A stretch of 64,000 nt of DNA from Maribellus luteus. GTDB taxonomy: Bacteria; Bacteroidota; Bacteroidia; Bacteroidales; Prolixibacteraceae. Made by a program: the position numbers and the translations under genes. Location of the stretch: the NCBI RefSeq assembly GCF_003576475.1, contig NZ_QWGR01000003.1, positions 434,001 to 498,000 on the forward strand. The letters are read 5' to 3'. The notes beneath the pieces were generated by a model. The model was given only the letters and a program-made list of their open reading frames with translations, did not search any database and was not told the origin of the DNA. Below are positions 44,132 through 52,837 of this stretch, in pieces. Each line of letters starts with the position of its first letter. Position 1 is the stretch's first letter.

Positions 44132-44192
44132 ATTACAGGGCGATTAATGCCCCTTTAAACTATTATTACATTTGCTTAACAGAATTGCAACA
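44132..44192. promoter_or_regulatory. phased repeat array (Pho box-like), site C
   Basis: Six units at exact 11 bp steps: ATTACA (44132), ATTAAT (44143), TTTAAA (44154), ATTACA (44165), TTAACA (44176), GCAACA (44187), upstream of the TonB receptor. Within it GGGC...GCCC (44138-44152) can also pair. Confidence 0.75.
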
Positions 44193-44330
44193 TCTTCACC
44201 ACCTCACACAAAACACTGATAACAGGCACCATGCACACACAAACCCAGCAAAACCCAGCTTTTCAGCTTCCGCTTTGGCCCGCTGACAAATCAATTATTT
44301 ATTAACAGAAAGGGGAATACAAAAAGGTAT

Positions 44331-46094
44331 TTATTTAATGGAAAGCGAAAAAAGGAATTCCACCCCGCCTTTGGGACGATTTTTCACCGACACCCGGCCG
44401 TTGTGAAGATGGATGGCATTTTTAACAATCGCCAGGCCCAGTCCGGTGCCACCGGTAACACGCGAGCGCCCTTTGTCAACCCGGTAAAAACGCTCAAAAA
44501 TACGCGGCAGATGTTCTTTTGGAATCCCGCCGCCCGTATCGGAATAAGAAAAATAAAAATACCGTTCGTCGCGGTGGTAGCATTTAATGTGGATGCGGAT
44601 TCCCTGCCCGCCATAATTAATCGAATTCTCCACCAGGTTCTGAAACACGGAAAACAGGAGCGATTCGTTTCCGTTTATCACCGTATTCAGCTTCACCTCG
44701 TCGATAAATTCAATTTTATTGTGCTCGATCTTACTCGAAAAGTATTCGTAAACATCGTTGGTGATCTTTTTAATATCCACCTGTTTCATCTCGAACAGCT
44801 CGCCCGCATCTTCAATATTGTTGATCAGCGAAATATCATTGATCAGTGCCGTTAGTCGCTCGGATTGAAAAAATGCTTTCTCCAGGAAATACTTTTGCTT
44901 TTCTTCCGGGATCGGCCAGTTCTCAAGAATCGTCTCCAGGTAGCCCCGGATGGACGAAAGCGGTGTTTTTAGCTCGTGGGCAATGTTCGATGTAAGCTGC
45001 TGCTTCATCAGGCGCCTCTTTTCCAATCGGGTAACATCTGTCACAACCACCTCAAAACTGCGGTCGGCAAAAATGATGGAGTAGATCCTGAAATACTTTT
45101 CTTCCTTCGAAACCGTGTAATCGAGCTTGGGTACTCTACTTTCCAGGTCAACCGCATCGGTTTCCAGGTAAGCCGACAAAAATGAATGCAGCTTTTTAAA
45201 CGACGAACTCTCCAGCATCTCGGTAGCCGAAACCACTTCCTTTTTCGAAAACAGGTTCACCATTTCAATAAACTTCCCGTTCGAAAGCGTCATTACCTTT
45301 TGAGGCGAGAAAAAGGCAATTCCTTCATCCAGCGCATCGAGGTGATTAAACAGCTTTTCCTTTTCCGTGGAAAGGTCATCCTTCGTCTTTTTAAGGTTGT
45401 TGTATATCTGAATAATCTGCCCGCTGATAATGCCCAGTTCGTTGGCCGGGAACTTTGTATCGAAAGCCACCAGTTCGTTGCTTCCGGCGCGCACCGCAAA
45501 ATCCTTCAGCTTGGTAATGGTGTACGAAAGCTTAATGGTTACAAGCACCAGGATCAACCCAATAACCAGAAAAAGAACCACCATAAAAGTGATGAACTGT
45601 GTACTGGTTTTCAGGAAATCTTTTACGGTAACATCGAAAACAAGGGCGGCACGAATGTAATAATGTGGAAAAAGCCGTGCATAGTAGTAGAACTCCTGGC
45701 TGGTGGTAGCCGAGGTACGAATGTTGGCACCACTCCCGTTGGCACGCGCCCTCATTATTTCGGGTCGGTTGTAGTGGTTCTCCATCGACGAATAGTCTTT
45801 CACAAAACTATCGTACAGCACCTTCCCTTCTTTGCTGATAACCGTAATACGCGGATTGGTTTCGGGAAGAATACTGATCAGATCAGCCAAATCGCTGACA
45901 TGATTATCTTCCAGTAAATGGTTTTCCCGAATAAATTTATCCGTGATTTCGGTAATGTTGTCCAGTGTGTTTTCGAGCCGCGCCCGCTTGTAGCTTTTTT
46001 CGCGCTGGTACTGGAATGCCAAAACCGTAATGGTGAACAAGACAAATACCAGGATGTAGTAGAAAAATATTTCGCCCCTGAATGATCTTTTCAC
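44331..46094 (-). CDS. phoR: PhoR-type sensor histidine kinase with periplasmic sensor and PAS domain
   Basis: A 587-residue kinase. Helix 1 (FFYYILVFVLFTITVLAF), a periplasmic domain of about 130 residues carrying NHYNRPEIMRARANGSG (near 107), helix 2 (FMVVLFLVIGLILVLVTI), HAMP, PAS, then HisKA with phospho-acceptor H373 (IAHELKTPLSS), and HATPase_c with N, G1 and G2 boxes (SYSDTGGGIPKEHL, GGTGLGLAIVKNAI). Starts at a GTG (46094), 15 bp after the regulator. The gram-positive-type PhoR periplasmic domain distinguishes it from the second kinase at 55726. Confidence 0.85.
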   Translation of the reverse strand: MKRSFRGEIFFYYILVFVLFTITVLAFQYQREKSYKRARLENTLDNITEITDKFIRENHLLEDNHVSDLADLISILPETNPRITVISKEGKVLYDSFVKDYSSMENHYNRPEIMRARANGSGANIRTSATTSQEFYYYARLFPHYYIRAALVFDVTVKDFLKTSTQFITFMVVLFLVIGLILVLVTIKLSYTITKLKDFAVRAGSNELVAFDTKFPANELGIISGQIIQIYNNLKKTKDDLSTEKEKLFNHLDALDEGIAFFSPQKVMTLSNGKFIEMVNLFSKKEVVSATEMLESSSFKKLHSFLSAYLETDAVDLESRVPKLDYTVSKEEKYFRIYSIIFADRSFEVVVTDVTRLEKRRLMKQQLTSNIAHELKTPLSSIRGYLETILENWPIPEEKQKYFLEKAFFQSERLTALINDISLINNIEDAGELFEMKQVDIKKITNDVYEYFSSKIEHNKIEFIDEVKLNTVINGNESLLFSVFQNLVENSINYGGQGIRIHIKCYHRDERYFYFSYSDTGGGIPKEHLPRIFERFYRVDKGRSRVTGGTGLGLAIVKNAIHLHNGRVSVKNRPKGGVEFLFSLSIK

Positions 46095-46109
46095 TGTTCA
46101 GAAAATTAG

Positions 46110-46787
46110 CTATTGAAAACAGTATCCGTAACCCGATTTGCCTTTTATGTAAGCTCCGTATTCGCCAATTTTTTTACGCAAACGCGCAATGTTGACATCC
46201 ACATTTCGCTCGGTAACAATCACATCGTCCTGCCAGATACGCTTTAGAATTTCGTCGCGGCTTATGTATTGTCCCATGTTTTTAGCCAGCAGCGAAAGAA
46301 TTTCGTATTCTTTCCGGGTCAGGTTAACGGGTTCTCCTTCAATGGTGGTGATCTTCTTTCTCAAATCAATCTTCATTTCTTTGAAGCTGATCACATTGGA
46401 ATCACTTCCCACACGGCTTCCTCTTTTCAGAATGGCCTTGATACGCGCCACTACTTCTTTAATCGAAAAAGGTTTTGAGATATAATCATCGCCGCCAACG
46501 TTAAAGCCGGTCAGCACATCGTTTTCTTCTACTTTTGCCGTCAGAAAAATAATGGGGACCGTCAGCTGCATCTCTTTCCGGATCACATTGGCCACTTTAT
46601 AGCCCGAAACGCCTTCCATCATTACATCCAGTAACAGAAGATCAAAATCCTGGATATTCTTTTTCAAGGCTTCTTCGCCCGAGTGGGCAATCTCGATCAC
46701 AAAACCTTCGCTTTCGAGGTTAAACTGCAAGATTTCACACAGGTCTTTCTCATCATCAACAATGAGTATCTTGTATTCTTCTTCCAT
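46110..46787 (-). CDS. phoB: PhoB-type response regulator (first copy)
   Basis: A 225-residue OmpR/PhoB-family regulator from ATG 46787 (MEEEYKILIVDDEKDLCEIL). Receiver acidic pair D11/D12, phospho-acceptor D54 (LLLDVMM), switch residues T and K in LTAKVEEND and DDYISKPF. C-terminal winged helix (LTRKEYEILSLLAKNMGQYI and VDVNIARLRKKIG). It is upstream of and co-transcribed with the sensor kinase, and is divergent from the porin with an 11-unit phased array in between. Confidence 0.9.
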   Translation of the reverse strand: MEEEYKILIVDDEKDLCEILQFNLESEGFVIEIAHSGEEALKKNIQDFDLLLLDVMMEGVSGYKVANVIRKEMQLTVPIIFLTAKVEENDVLTGFNVGGDDYISKPFSIKEVVARIKAILKRGSRVGSDSNVISFKEMKIDLRKKITTIEGEPVNLTRKEYEILSLLAKNMGQYISRDEILKRIWQDDVIVTERNVDVNIARLRKKIGEYGAYIKGKSGYGYCFQ

Positions 46788-46936
46788 AGATGCAATTTTC
46801 GGCTTCGATATTTCCCTGAACAATCAAAGAAGTAATCAGCACTTTGATATACAACGACGAAATTAATTAAAATAAGTCAGATTATGCCCGAACGATTCAT
46901 CAGATTCAACTTGCAGTCAGCCATTGTATTTCGTAT

Positions 46937-47052
46937 GTTAGCAAAAGGTTATCTATCCGTTACAGTTCTATTACATTTCTGTTACAAATCCATTACATTT
47001 ATAGATAAAAGTAATTTCATTCCGGTTAAGGATTCATTACAAAACGATTAAC
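46937..47052. promoter_or_regulatory. eleven-unit 11-bp phased repeat array (Pho box-like), site D
   Basis: Six-base words at 46937, 46948, 46959, 46970, 46981, 46992, 47003, 47014, 47025, 47036 and 47047: GTTAGC, GTTATC, GTTACA, ATTACA, GTTACA, ATTACA, AGATAA, ATTTCA, GTTAAG, ATTACA, ATTAAC. All are in one 11 bp register between the divergent phoB and porin genes. The 303 bp gap 46788-47090 holds nothing else apart from the porin -7 box. Confidence 0.8.
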
Positions 47053-47055
47053 TTC

Positions 47056-47063
47056 TATTTTTG
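47056..47063 (+). promoter_or_regulatory. -7 promoter box of the porin operon
   Basis: TATTTTTG matches TAnnTTTG and lies 3 bp after the last unit of array D, which thus replaces the -33 element. Confidence 0.6.
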
Positions 47064-47090
47064 CCGCGAATTGCTAAACGAACGATTGAA

Positions 47091-48086
47091 ATGAAGAAGA
47101 CACTGCTACAGCTACTTATGCTTATTTGGGTACTACCTGTTTTTTCACAGGAGAGTACCTTTCGTCCCTCGGGCACGGCCTTTGCCACCATTTTTGCCAA
47201 CTACCACCAGGGACTGACAAGCAGCGCCGCCGACGAGTCAGCTTTTGAACTGGTACGTGGGTACATTGGGTACCAATATCAGTTCAGCCCCGAATTTTAT
47301 GCAAAAGTCAACCTCGATATTGGTAGTCCCGAAGACCTTTCGGAATATGCCAAAGCCCGCCGTTATGCTTACTTCAAAAATGCCTTTTTGCGCTACACCG
47401 AAAACAAGCTGGAAGTGGAGTTCGGATTGATCAGTTTACGGCAATACAAGTTAATGGAGAAAGTTTGGGAACGCCGCTACCTGATGAAAACACTCGCCGA
47501 TGAATATTCCATAGGCCCTTCAGCCGACCTGGGGATGAATATTAATTATACCTTCTCTGATTCCTGGGAAATAGACTTTACCGTTATGAACGGCGAAGGG
47601 TACAACAACGTCCAAACCGACGGTATTTTTAAATATTCGCTGGCCACCACCATTGTGCCCGTAAAAAACTTTACCACCCGTTTGTACTACGATTTTACCA
47701 ACAACGATCTTTTGCAATCTACTTACCACATTTTTCTTTCTTACGATTTTAAGAAAAAAGCAAACATAGCCGGAGAAGCGCTTTACCGCACCAACGAAAA
47801 ATGGAAAGACGGGCGTGACCGTTATGGTTACTCGATTTTTGCCAAGTACAACATCACCGCAAAATACCAGTTATTCGCCCGCTTCGATCAAATGGCTTCC
47901 AACAAGCTCAGCGGCGAAGAAAACCCGTGGAACCTTGCCAACGACGGAACAGCCCTGGTAGCCGGCATTCAGTACGAGCCCATAAAAAAAATAAAAATGG
48001 CGCTCAACTACCACGACTGGGTCCCCACGGCAGCGAATGGAAAAACCAAGGCCTTTATTTTTCTCGACCTGGAAGTTAAACTGTAA
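47091..48086 (+). CDS. outer-membrane porin, OprP/OprO-like (phosphate porin family)
   Basis: A 331-residue beta-barrel from ATG 47091 with signal peptide (MKKTLLQLLMLIWVLPVFSQ). Alternating strands with aromatic girdle residues (for example FELVRGYIGYQYQFSPEFYA and AFIFLDLEVKL at the C-terminus) fit the phosphate-selective porin O/P family as found in Bacteroidota. It is directly behind a large phased repeat array, so it is the clearest predicted target of PhoB. Selectivity for phosphate is inferred from family and context. A more upstream frame start lies in the promoter. Confidence 0.75.
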   Translation: MKKTLLQLLMLIWVLPVFSQESTFRPSGTAFATIFANYHQGLTSSAADESAFELVRGYIGYQYQFSPEFYAKVNLDIGSPEDLSEYAKARRYAYFKNAFLRYTENKLEVEFGLISLRQYKLMEKVWERRYLMKTLADEYSIGPSADLGMNINYTFSDSWEIDFTVMNGEGYNNVQTDGIFKYSLATTIVPVKNFTTRLYYDFTNNDLLQSTYHIFLSYDFKKKANIAGEALYRTNEKWKDGRDRYGYSIFAKYNITAKYQLFARFDQMASNKLSGEENPWNLANDGTALVAGIQYEPIKKIKMALNYHDWVPTAANGKTKAFIFLDLEVKL

Positions 48087-48097
48087 AATCTGCAACC

Positions 48098-49411
48098 ATG
48101 AAAAACCGGATAATCATATTTCTGCTTTTAGCGGTAACAGTTTTTGCGTGCCGTAAAAGCGACTATCTACTGGAAGGAAACAGCGAAACCATCACCGACA
48201 ATGGCCTTGGTACCGGTACCGTTACCTGGACAAAAGACAAAGAATACGTGCTGGAAGGCTTTATTTTTGTAAACGATGGCCAGGTGCTGACCATCGAACA
48301 GGGAACCGTGATTCGTTTTAAAAGCGGGCAGGCAGAAAATGCAAGCGCATTGATTGTGGCCCGTGGCGGAAAGATAATTGCCGAAGGAACAGAATCGGAA
48401 CCCATTATTTTTACTTCGGAAAACGACGATCTGAAAGGTTCCGTAGCACGGGATATCCGGGGGCAATGGGGCGGGCTGATCATTTTGGGCAACGCCCCCA
48501 TTAACTTAAGCGGCGGCGAGGCTTCCATCGAAGGAATTCCGCTGGCAGAACCACGAGGTCTTTACGGCGGAATCGACGAGAACGACAATTCAGGGATACT
48601 AAAATATATTTCAATCCGTCACGGAGGTACCAATATTGGCGACGGAAACGAAATCAACGGCCTGACACTGGGCGGGGTGGGCAATCAAACCCAAATCGAT
48701 TACGTAGAAGTTATTTCGAACGAAGACGATGGTGTGGAGATTTTTGGCGGTACGGTTAGCCTGAAACACATGGTGGTTTCGGGTTGTGGCGACGATTTGT
48801 TTGACTACGACCTGGGATGGTCGGGCAATGGACAGTTCTGGCTGGGAGTGCAGGAAGACCTTCCGGGCGACAACCTTATTGAGGCCGGTGGCGGCGTAGA
48901 TCCGATCTACGGAATACCAAATTCGCTTCCCAACCTCTTTAACCTCACCCTGGTCGGAAGTGGAAAATCGAGTACCGGAACCTGCATCAGTTTTGAAAAG
49001 AATGCGGGTGGAACCATTGCCAATTCGGTTTTTGTGAACAAAGACAAAGGCATTTCGATTGAAGTAACCGACCAACAACACGACAGCTACAACCAGTGGA
49101 AAAACGGCAAGCTGTCGATCAAAACCAACCTGTTTTACGATGTAGCCTCTTCCACTCCCGAAAGTATCTTCAAATTATCAGGCCTCTATTCCCCGGAAAT
49201 GGCCAATGAATGGGCAGCTGCTTTCAACACATCCAAAAACGAGATTGGCGATCCTAAAATCAATAGTGCTTCAGGTGACTTTGTTCCGGAAGAAAAAATA
49301 AAGGGCGATCTGCTGGATTATCCTCTACCCTGGTTCCAGGTAGTTGATTTTAAGGGCGCTTTTGGCGAAGACAACTGGATCGAGGGATGGACGCTATTGT
49401 CTCAGCAATAG
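48098..49411 (+). CDS. beta-helix surface lipoprotein, paralogue of the receptor-linked lipoprotein
   Basis: A 437-residue lipoprotein (lipobox TVFACR) with right-handed beta-helix repeats such as GQVLTIEQGTVIRFKSGQ, GQWGGLIILGNAPINLS and DDGVEIFGGTVSLKHMVVS. It clearly shares the fold and several segments with the protein at 40202-41320. It follows the porin by 11 bp, so both are read from the site D promoter. A repeated pairing of outer-membrane channel and beta-helix lipoprotein suggests surface capture of a ligand. The ligand is unknown. Confidence 0.8.
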   Translation: MKNRIIIFLLLAVTVFACRKSDYLLEGNSETITDNGLGTGTVTWTKDKEYVLEGFIFVNDGQVLTIEQGTVIRFKSGQAENASALIVARGGKIIAEGTESEPIIFTSENDDLKGSVARDIRGQWGGLIILGNAPINLSGGEASIEGIPLAEPRGLYGGIDENDNSGILKYISIRHGGTNIGDGNEINGLTLGGVGNQTQIDYVEVISNEDDGVEIFGGTVSLKHMVVSGCGDDLFDYDLGWSGNGQFWLGVQEDLPGDNLIEAGGGVDPIYGIPNSLPNLFNLTLVGSGKSSTGTCISFEKNAGGTIANSVFVNKDKGISIEVTDQQHDSYNQWKNGKLSIKTNLFYDVASSTPESIFKLSGLYSPEMANEWAAAFNTSKNEIGDPKINSASGDFVPEEKIKGDLLDYPLPWFQVVDFKGAFGEDNWIEGWTLLSQQ

Positions 49412-49449
49412 CAGAAAACAATCCCGTTTACGGTGCTTTTCCGCAAATT

Positions 49450-49896
49450 TCAGACTTTCACCTGCTGACCATGTTGGCCCTTAGTCCAAATTCCGTGGGT
49501 TAAAGGACTCATCGTTTTTGCAGTAAATCCTGGATTATGCAGCATTTGAGAAGCATTGCTGTTGTAAAACTGCTCCGCTTCCGCCCAATCGCGGAAGGTA
49601 CCATACGTTTGCAACGGCTTTGTTCGTTGCTGCATCTGATCGATGTACTCTTTAAATTCCTCGAAATCGTACGACTGATTCTCGTGGTCGAGTATAACGT
49701 TCGATTGATAATCGTAACGAAATTCGAGATGAGCAGCCACCACCCATTCCAACGACTTGCGAACCAGATCGTTTTGCCGCTCACGGGTATAAAGAACCAA
49801 CATTTTCTGATTGGGCAGCCCATAAAAATACACCGGAAGGTATTCGGGGAAACATGTATTGCTGGTTTTGTAAATCAGTCGTGCTTTGTCTTTCAT
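49450..49896 (-). CDS. unknown protein with a predicted Pho-box
   Basis: A 148-residue soluble protein without signal peptide. Mixed alpha/beta chain (PEYLPVYFYGLPNQKMLVLY, EWVVAAHLEFRYDYQSN), with C-terminal Gly/Gln-rich tail (GIWTKGQHGQQVKV). I do not recognise the family. Its only clear context is a phased 11 bp array upstream (49947-49985) and a place inside the phosphate locus, so a role under phosphate stress is likely. It is convergent with the beta-helix lipoprotein gene. Confidence 0.6.
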   Translation of the reverse strand: MKDKARLIYKTSNTCFPEYLPVYFYGLPNQKMLVLYTRERQNDLVRKSLEWVVAAHLEFRYDYQSNVILDHENQSYDFEEFKEYIDQMQQRTKPLQTYGTFRDWAEAEQFYNSNASQMLHNPGFTAKTMSPLTHGIWTKGQHGQQVKV

Positions 49897-49946
49897 AATT
49901 CTCTCAGTTAACTTCAGCCAAGTTAGCCCAAAAGAGCTTACAGCAG

Positions 49947-49985
49947 GTTGTGTAATGATTAAATGCCCGTTAATAAATGGTTAAA
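49947..49985. promoter_or_regulatory. phased repeat array (Pho box-like), site E
   Basis: Units GTTGTG (49947), ATTAAA (49958), GTTAAT (49969), GTTAAA (49980), 11 bp apart, upstream of the 148-residue unknown gene. Confidence 0.6.
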
Positions 49986-50120
49986 CAAAACACCCCAAGA
50001 AACACTCAACCTGGACAAGCCAGCAAAGGTTCACGATATCTATTCATTCGCTCCAAGACACAGAGAATAAACCCCATCAGCTCCCGATGGCTCTGCATCA
50101 GAGTCTCTCTGATTTAACGG

Positions 50121-50196
50121 CACGCAGATTTACGCAGAAAATGATTTCACCCATTGGAGTAAAATAAAATTTGCGGAAATCTGAGCAATCTGCGTG
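50121..50196. repeat. inverted repeat CACGCAGATT in a gene-free stretch
   Basis: CACGCAGATT (50121-50130) is repeated in inverse at 50187-50196 (AATCTGCGTG). The rest of 49897-50300 contains site E and the PiT terminator, with no supported gene. Confidence 0.45.
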
Positions 50197-50243
50197 AAAT
50201 AAAAAGCATTTGCATAAAAAGGCTTTGACCGCACACACGGCAT

Positions 50244-50277
50244 CAAAAAAGCCATCCGTCAGTTGACAGATGGCTTT
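50244..50277 (-). terminator. terminator of the first PiT gene
   Basis: AAAGCCATCCGTC (50248-50260) / GACAGATGGCTTT (50265-50277), one G-U pair or mismatch; on the minus strand followed by T6. Confidence 0.85.
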
Positions 50278-50300
50278 CTATAAGTTATTGCACGGAAACT

Positions 50301-52571
50301 TTATTTTTTTGTTTGCGTGACCTGGACAAAATCGCGGTATGCTTTTACCATGCTAATGGTTCGCAGCAACACATTTTTTGTTTCGCTGTTTACGTTGAAG
50401 TACAATACCGAATTACGCGTATTTACTTCCTTGGTTTTGATGCGTTTGATCTGAGCCTTCTCCGTTTTCTGAAGCTGTTCGATAATGCTATCGCGCATCG
50501 AAGTTAAATGGTCGATTTCATCAAACTTATTCTTCGTAACCACCAGAAGTGCCAGAGCCAGGTACTTATCAATGTTGTTTATCAATTTTCGCAATTCACC
50601 GGCCTGTTCGTCGGTAAATGGCTTGTGCTGATTCTCCATGTGTTCAAAAAGTGGTTGCACCAGGAAATTCAGGGAGTTGGCAATTTCTCGCTGGTAATCG
50701 ACCACCTGCACATAATGATGTCCGTAATCCGCTTGATCTTCAATTTTCGACAAGGTGGAGAAGATCTTCGCCTTTACTTTTTTAGACTTGACGTTTAATT
50801 CGTTTTTCAACTGAAGTGCCTCCCGTAACTGGGCACGGTCTTCTGCCAAAAAGCCACCTACACCTACCGAGAATATCTTGTTGCTGGTTTCAATGGCATT
50901 CACACAGTGTTTGCGACACTTCTGAATAACCTTTTCCACACCGTCTTTTTCTTCGAAAGCTTCCACTTCTTCTGCCAGTTTTTTAGCACTGCGTTTTTTG
51001 AAAAGAAGCTGTGTGCGAATCACTAAAAACACTGCAATCGAAATAAATACGAATATCATTATTTTTCCACCCACCGAAATTATGGTGGCAATAATGGCCG
51101 AAACGGTAAAAGCAATCAGTGCGGTTAAAAACCAACCGCCAATGACGGCAAACACACCCGACACCCTGTAAACAGCGCTTTCGCGGTCCCAGGCACGGTC
51201 GGAAAGCGAACTTCCCATAGCCACCATAAAGGTTACATAAGTGGTAGAGAGAGGCAATTTCATTGAAGTGGCAAGCGCGATAAGGATACTGGCGACTACC
51301 AGGTTTACCGAGGCACGCACCTTGTCGAAAGCCGGAGTTCGCGGATCGTCAGCCGGCCCCAAAGAAACCGGGACAAACCTTTTTTGAATCTGGTTGGTAA
51401 GCGTGGCGGGAATCACTTTCCCCACTGATTTATTAAACCGAATGGTGTGGCGCACCATCAAACGTGCGACAAGAGAAGAACCAAAACGTTCCATCCCTTC
51501 TGTCTGGCGCCCCAGGTTTACCTCGGTTTCGGTAACCGCCTGCGCTTTTTTCGACAAAATTAGTGTGGCCACCATAATAAGTCCCGAGATCAGCAACATA
51601 TAAACCGGCGTAACACTCTTCTCTTGCAGTACTTCCATCGAAAAGGCATCCGGAGCTATTCCTCCTGCAGCGCGCCAGGCCTCAAACGATTTAAAACCGG
51701 CAATGGGCACCCCGATAAAGTTTACAAGGTCGTTACCGGCAAAGGCCATGGCCAGTGCAAAGGTTCCGGCCAAAACCACCACTTTCAGAATATCTATCTT
51801 GAAAATCCAGGTCAGCAACTGTATCAACACGGTCCAGCCGGCAAAACTAAGCAGCAACACCGTAAAAGTATGGTGCTTGATCCAGTTGCTAAGACTTTCG
51901 CCTGATGGCAGGGGAATATCGGCAAAAGCCGAACCTTTGATCCCTTTGATCAACATAAAATAGGTAATGGCTGTAATGGCCAGACCTCCAAAGGCAGAAC
52001 CAAAGTATTTGATCGATTTTCCGTATTCAAACGAAAACAACATACGGGCGAAATACATAACGATGGCCCCCACCGTGAAGGCCACAAACACGGAGAGCAG
52101 AATTCCGGATATAATTCCGAGCGCCTGCCCCGAGTTAATGTAGTTCGAAAGTTCGAGTAAAACGGTTCCACCAGCCATTTTGATTTTTACGATGGCAGTG
52201 GCAACAGCCGCCCCCAGTAACTCAAAAACGATGGAAACAGTGGTGGAAGTCGGCATCCCGAAGGTATTGAACATGTCCAGCAGGATGACGTCGGTAATCA
52301 TTACCGCCAGAAAGATCACCATAATCTCAGAGAAATAGAACTGATCGGGGTGAAAGATTCCTTTTCTGGCCACCTCCATCATTCCGTTGGAGAAAGCAGC
52401 GCCGATCAACACTCCCAAACTGGCCATTAAAAAAATAACCCATTTGGGGGCCGCTTTGGAGCCCACCGCAGAATTCAGAAAGTTTACGGCGTCGTTACTA
52501 ACGCCTACAATCAGGTCGGAAATGGCAAGTGCAAACAAAATGACTACCAGAACCAGGTAAAAGTTTTCCAT
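50301..52571 (-). CDS. PiT-family inorganic phosphate transporter with PhoU-like C-terminal domain (copy 1)
   Basis: A 756-residue protein. About ten membrane helices carry both PiT signatures: near the N-terminus VSNDAVNFLNSAVGSKAAPK and in the middle FAGNDLVNFIGVPIAG. After the last helix (about residue 520) a soluble helical domain of some 220 residues resembles the DUF47/PhoU_div group (NIDKYLALALLVVTKNKFDE). It moves phosphate with a cation across the inner membrane. Three-ATTACA phased array upstream predicts PhoB control. It is 266 bp from a tandem paralogue. Confidence 0.9.
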   Translation of the reverse strand: MENFYLVLVVILFALAISDLIVGVSNDAVNFLNSAVGSKAAPKWVIFLMASLGVLIGAAFSNGMMEVARKGIFHPDQFYFSEIMVIFLAVMITDVILLDMFNTFGMPTSTTVSIVFELLGAAVATAIVKIKMAGGTVLLELSNYINSGQALGIISGILLSVFVAFTVGAIVMYFARMLFSFEYGKSIKYFGSAFGGLAITAITYFMLIKGIKGSAFADIPLPSGESLSNWIKHHTFTVLLLSFAGWTVLIQLLTWIFKIDILKVVVLAGTFALAMAFAGNDLVNFIGVPIAGFKSFEAWRAAGGIAPDAFSMEVLQEKSVTPVYMLLISGLIMVATLILSKKAQAVTETEVNLGRQTEGMERFGSSLVARLMVRHTIRFNKSVGKVIPATLTNQIQKRFVPVSLGPADDPRTPAFDKVRASVNLVVASILIALATSMKLPLSTTYVTFMVAMGSSLSDRAWDRESAVYRVSGVFAVIGGWFLTALIAFTVSAIIATIISVGGKIMIFVFISIAVFLVIRTQLLFKKRSAKKLAEEVEAFEEKDGVEKVIQKCRKHCVNAIETSNKIFSVGVGGFLAEDRAQLREALQLKNELNVKSKKVKAKIFSTLSKIEDQADYGHHYVQVVDYQREIANSLNFLVQPLFEHMENQHKPFTDEQAGELRKLINNIDKYLALALLVVTKNKFDEIDHLTSMRDSIIEQLQKTEKAQIKRIKTKEVNTRNSVLYFNVNSETKNVLLRTISMVKAYRDFVQVTQTKK

Positions 52572-52650
52572 TATTCAGTATTTAATGACGTATTTAATTC
52601 ATTGTAAAACAACCCACTAACTAGTTGATGTCAATGATTTTTTCACGAAA

Positions 52651-52707
52651 CAAAATTGAAGGATTGGTATTACAAAACGATTACACTTTTATTACATTTA
52701 TATTACT
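52651..52707. promoter_or_regulatory. phased repeat array (Pho box-like), site F, with -7-like sequence
   Basis: ATTACA (52669), ATTACA (52680), ATTACA (52691), ATTACT (52702) at exact 11 bp steps. A minus-strand -7-like CAATTTTG (52651-52658) lies 10 bp inward, towards the PiT start. Confidence 0.8.
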
Positions 52708-52783
52708 TTATCATGCACACCAACACTTAACACACTGAAATCAAGAACAATAAACACTTCAAAGAATCTTAACTAAATGTAAC

Positions 52784-52814
52784 AAAAAAAAGCCGGAATT
52801 TAACATCCGGCTTT
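52784..52814 (-). terminator. terminator of the second PiT gene
   Basis: AAAGCCGGA (52789-52797) / TCCGGCTTT (52806-52814); on the minus strand followed by eight T. It separates the two PiT genes, so they are separate transcripts. Confidence 0.85.
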
Positions 52815-52837
52815 ATCCCAAAAAATGAGGGTATGGT

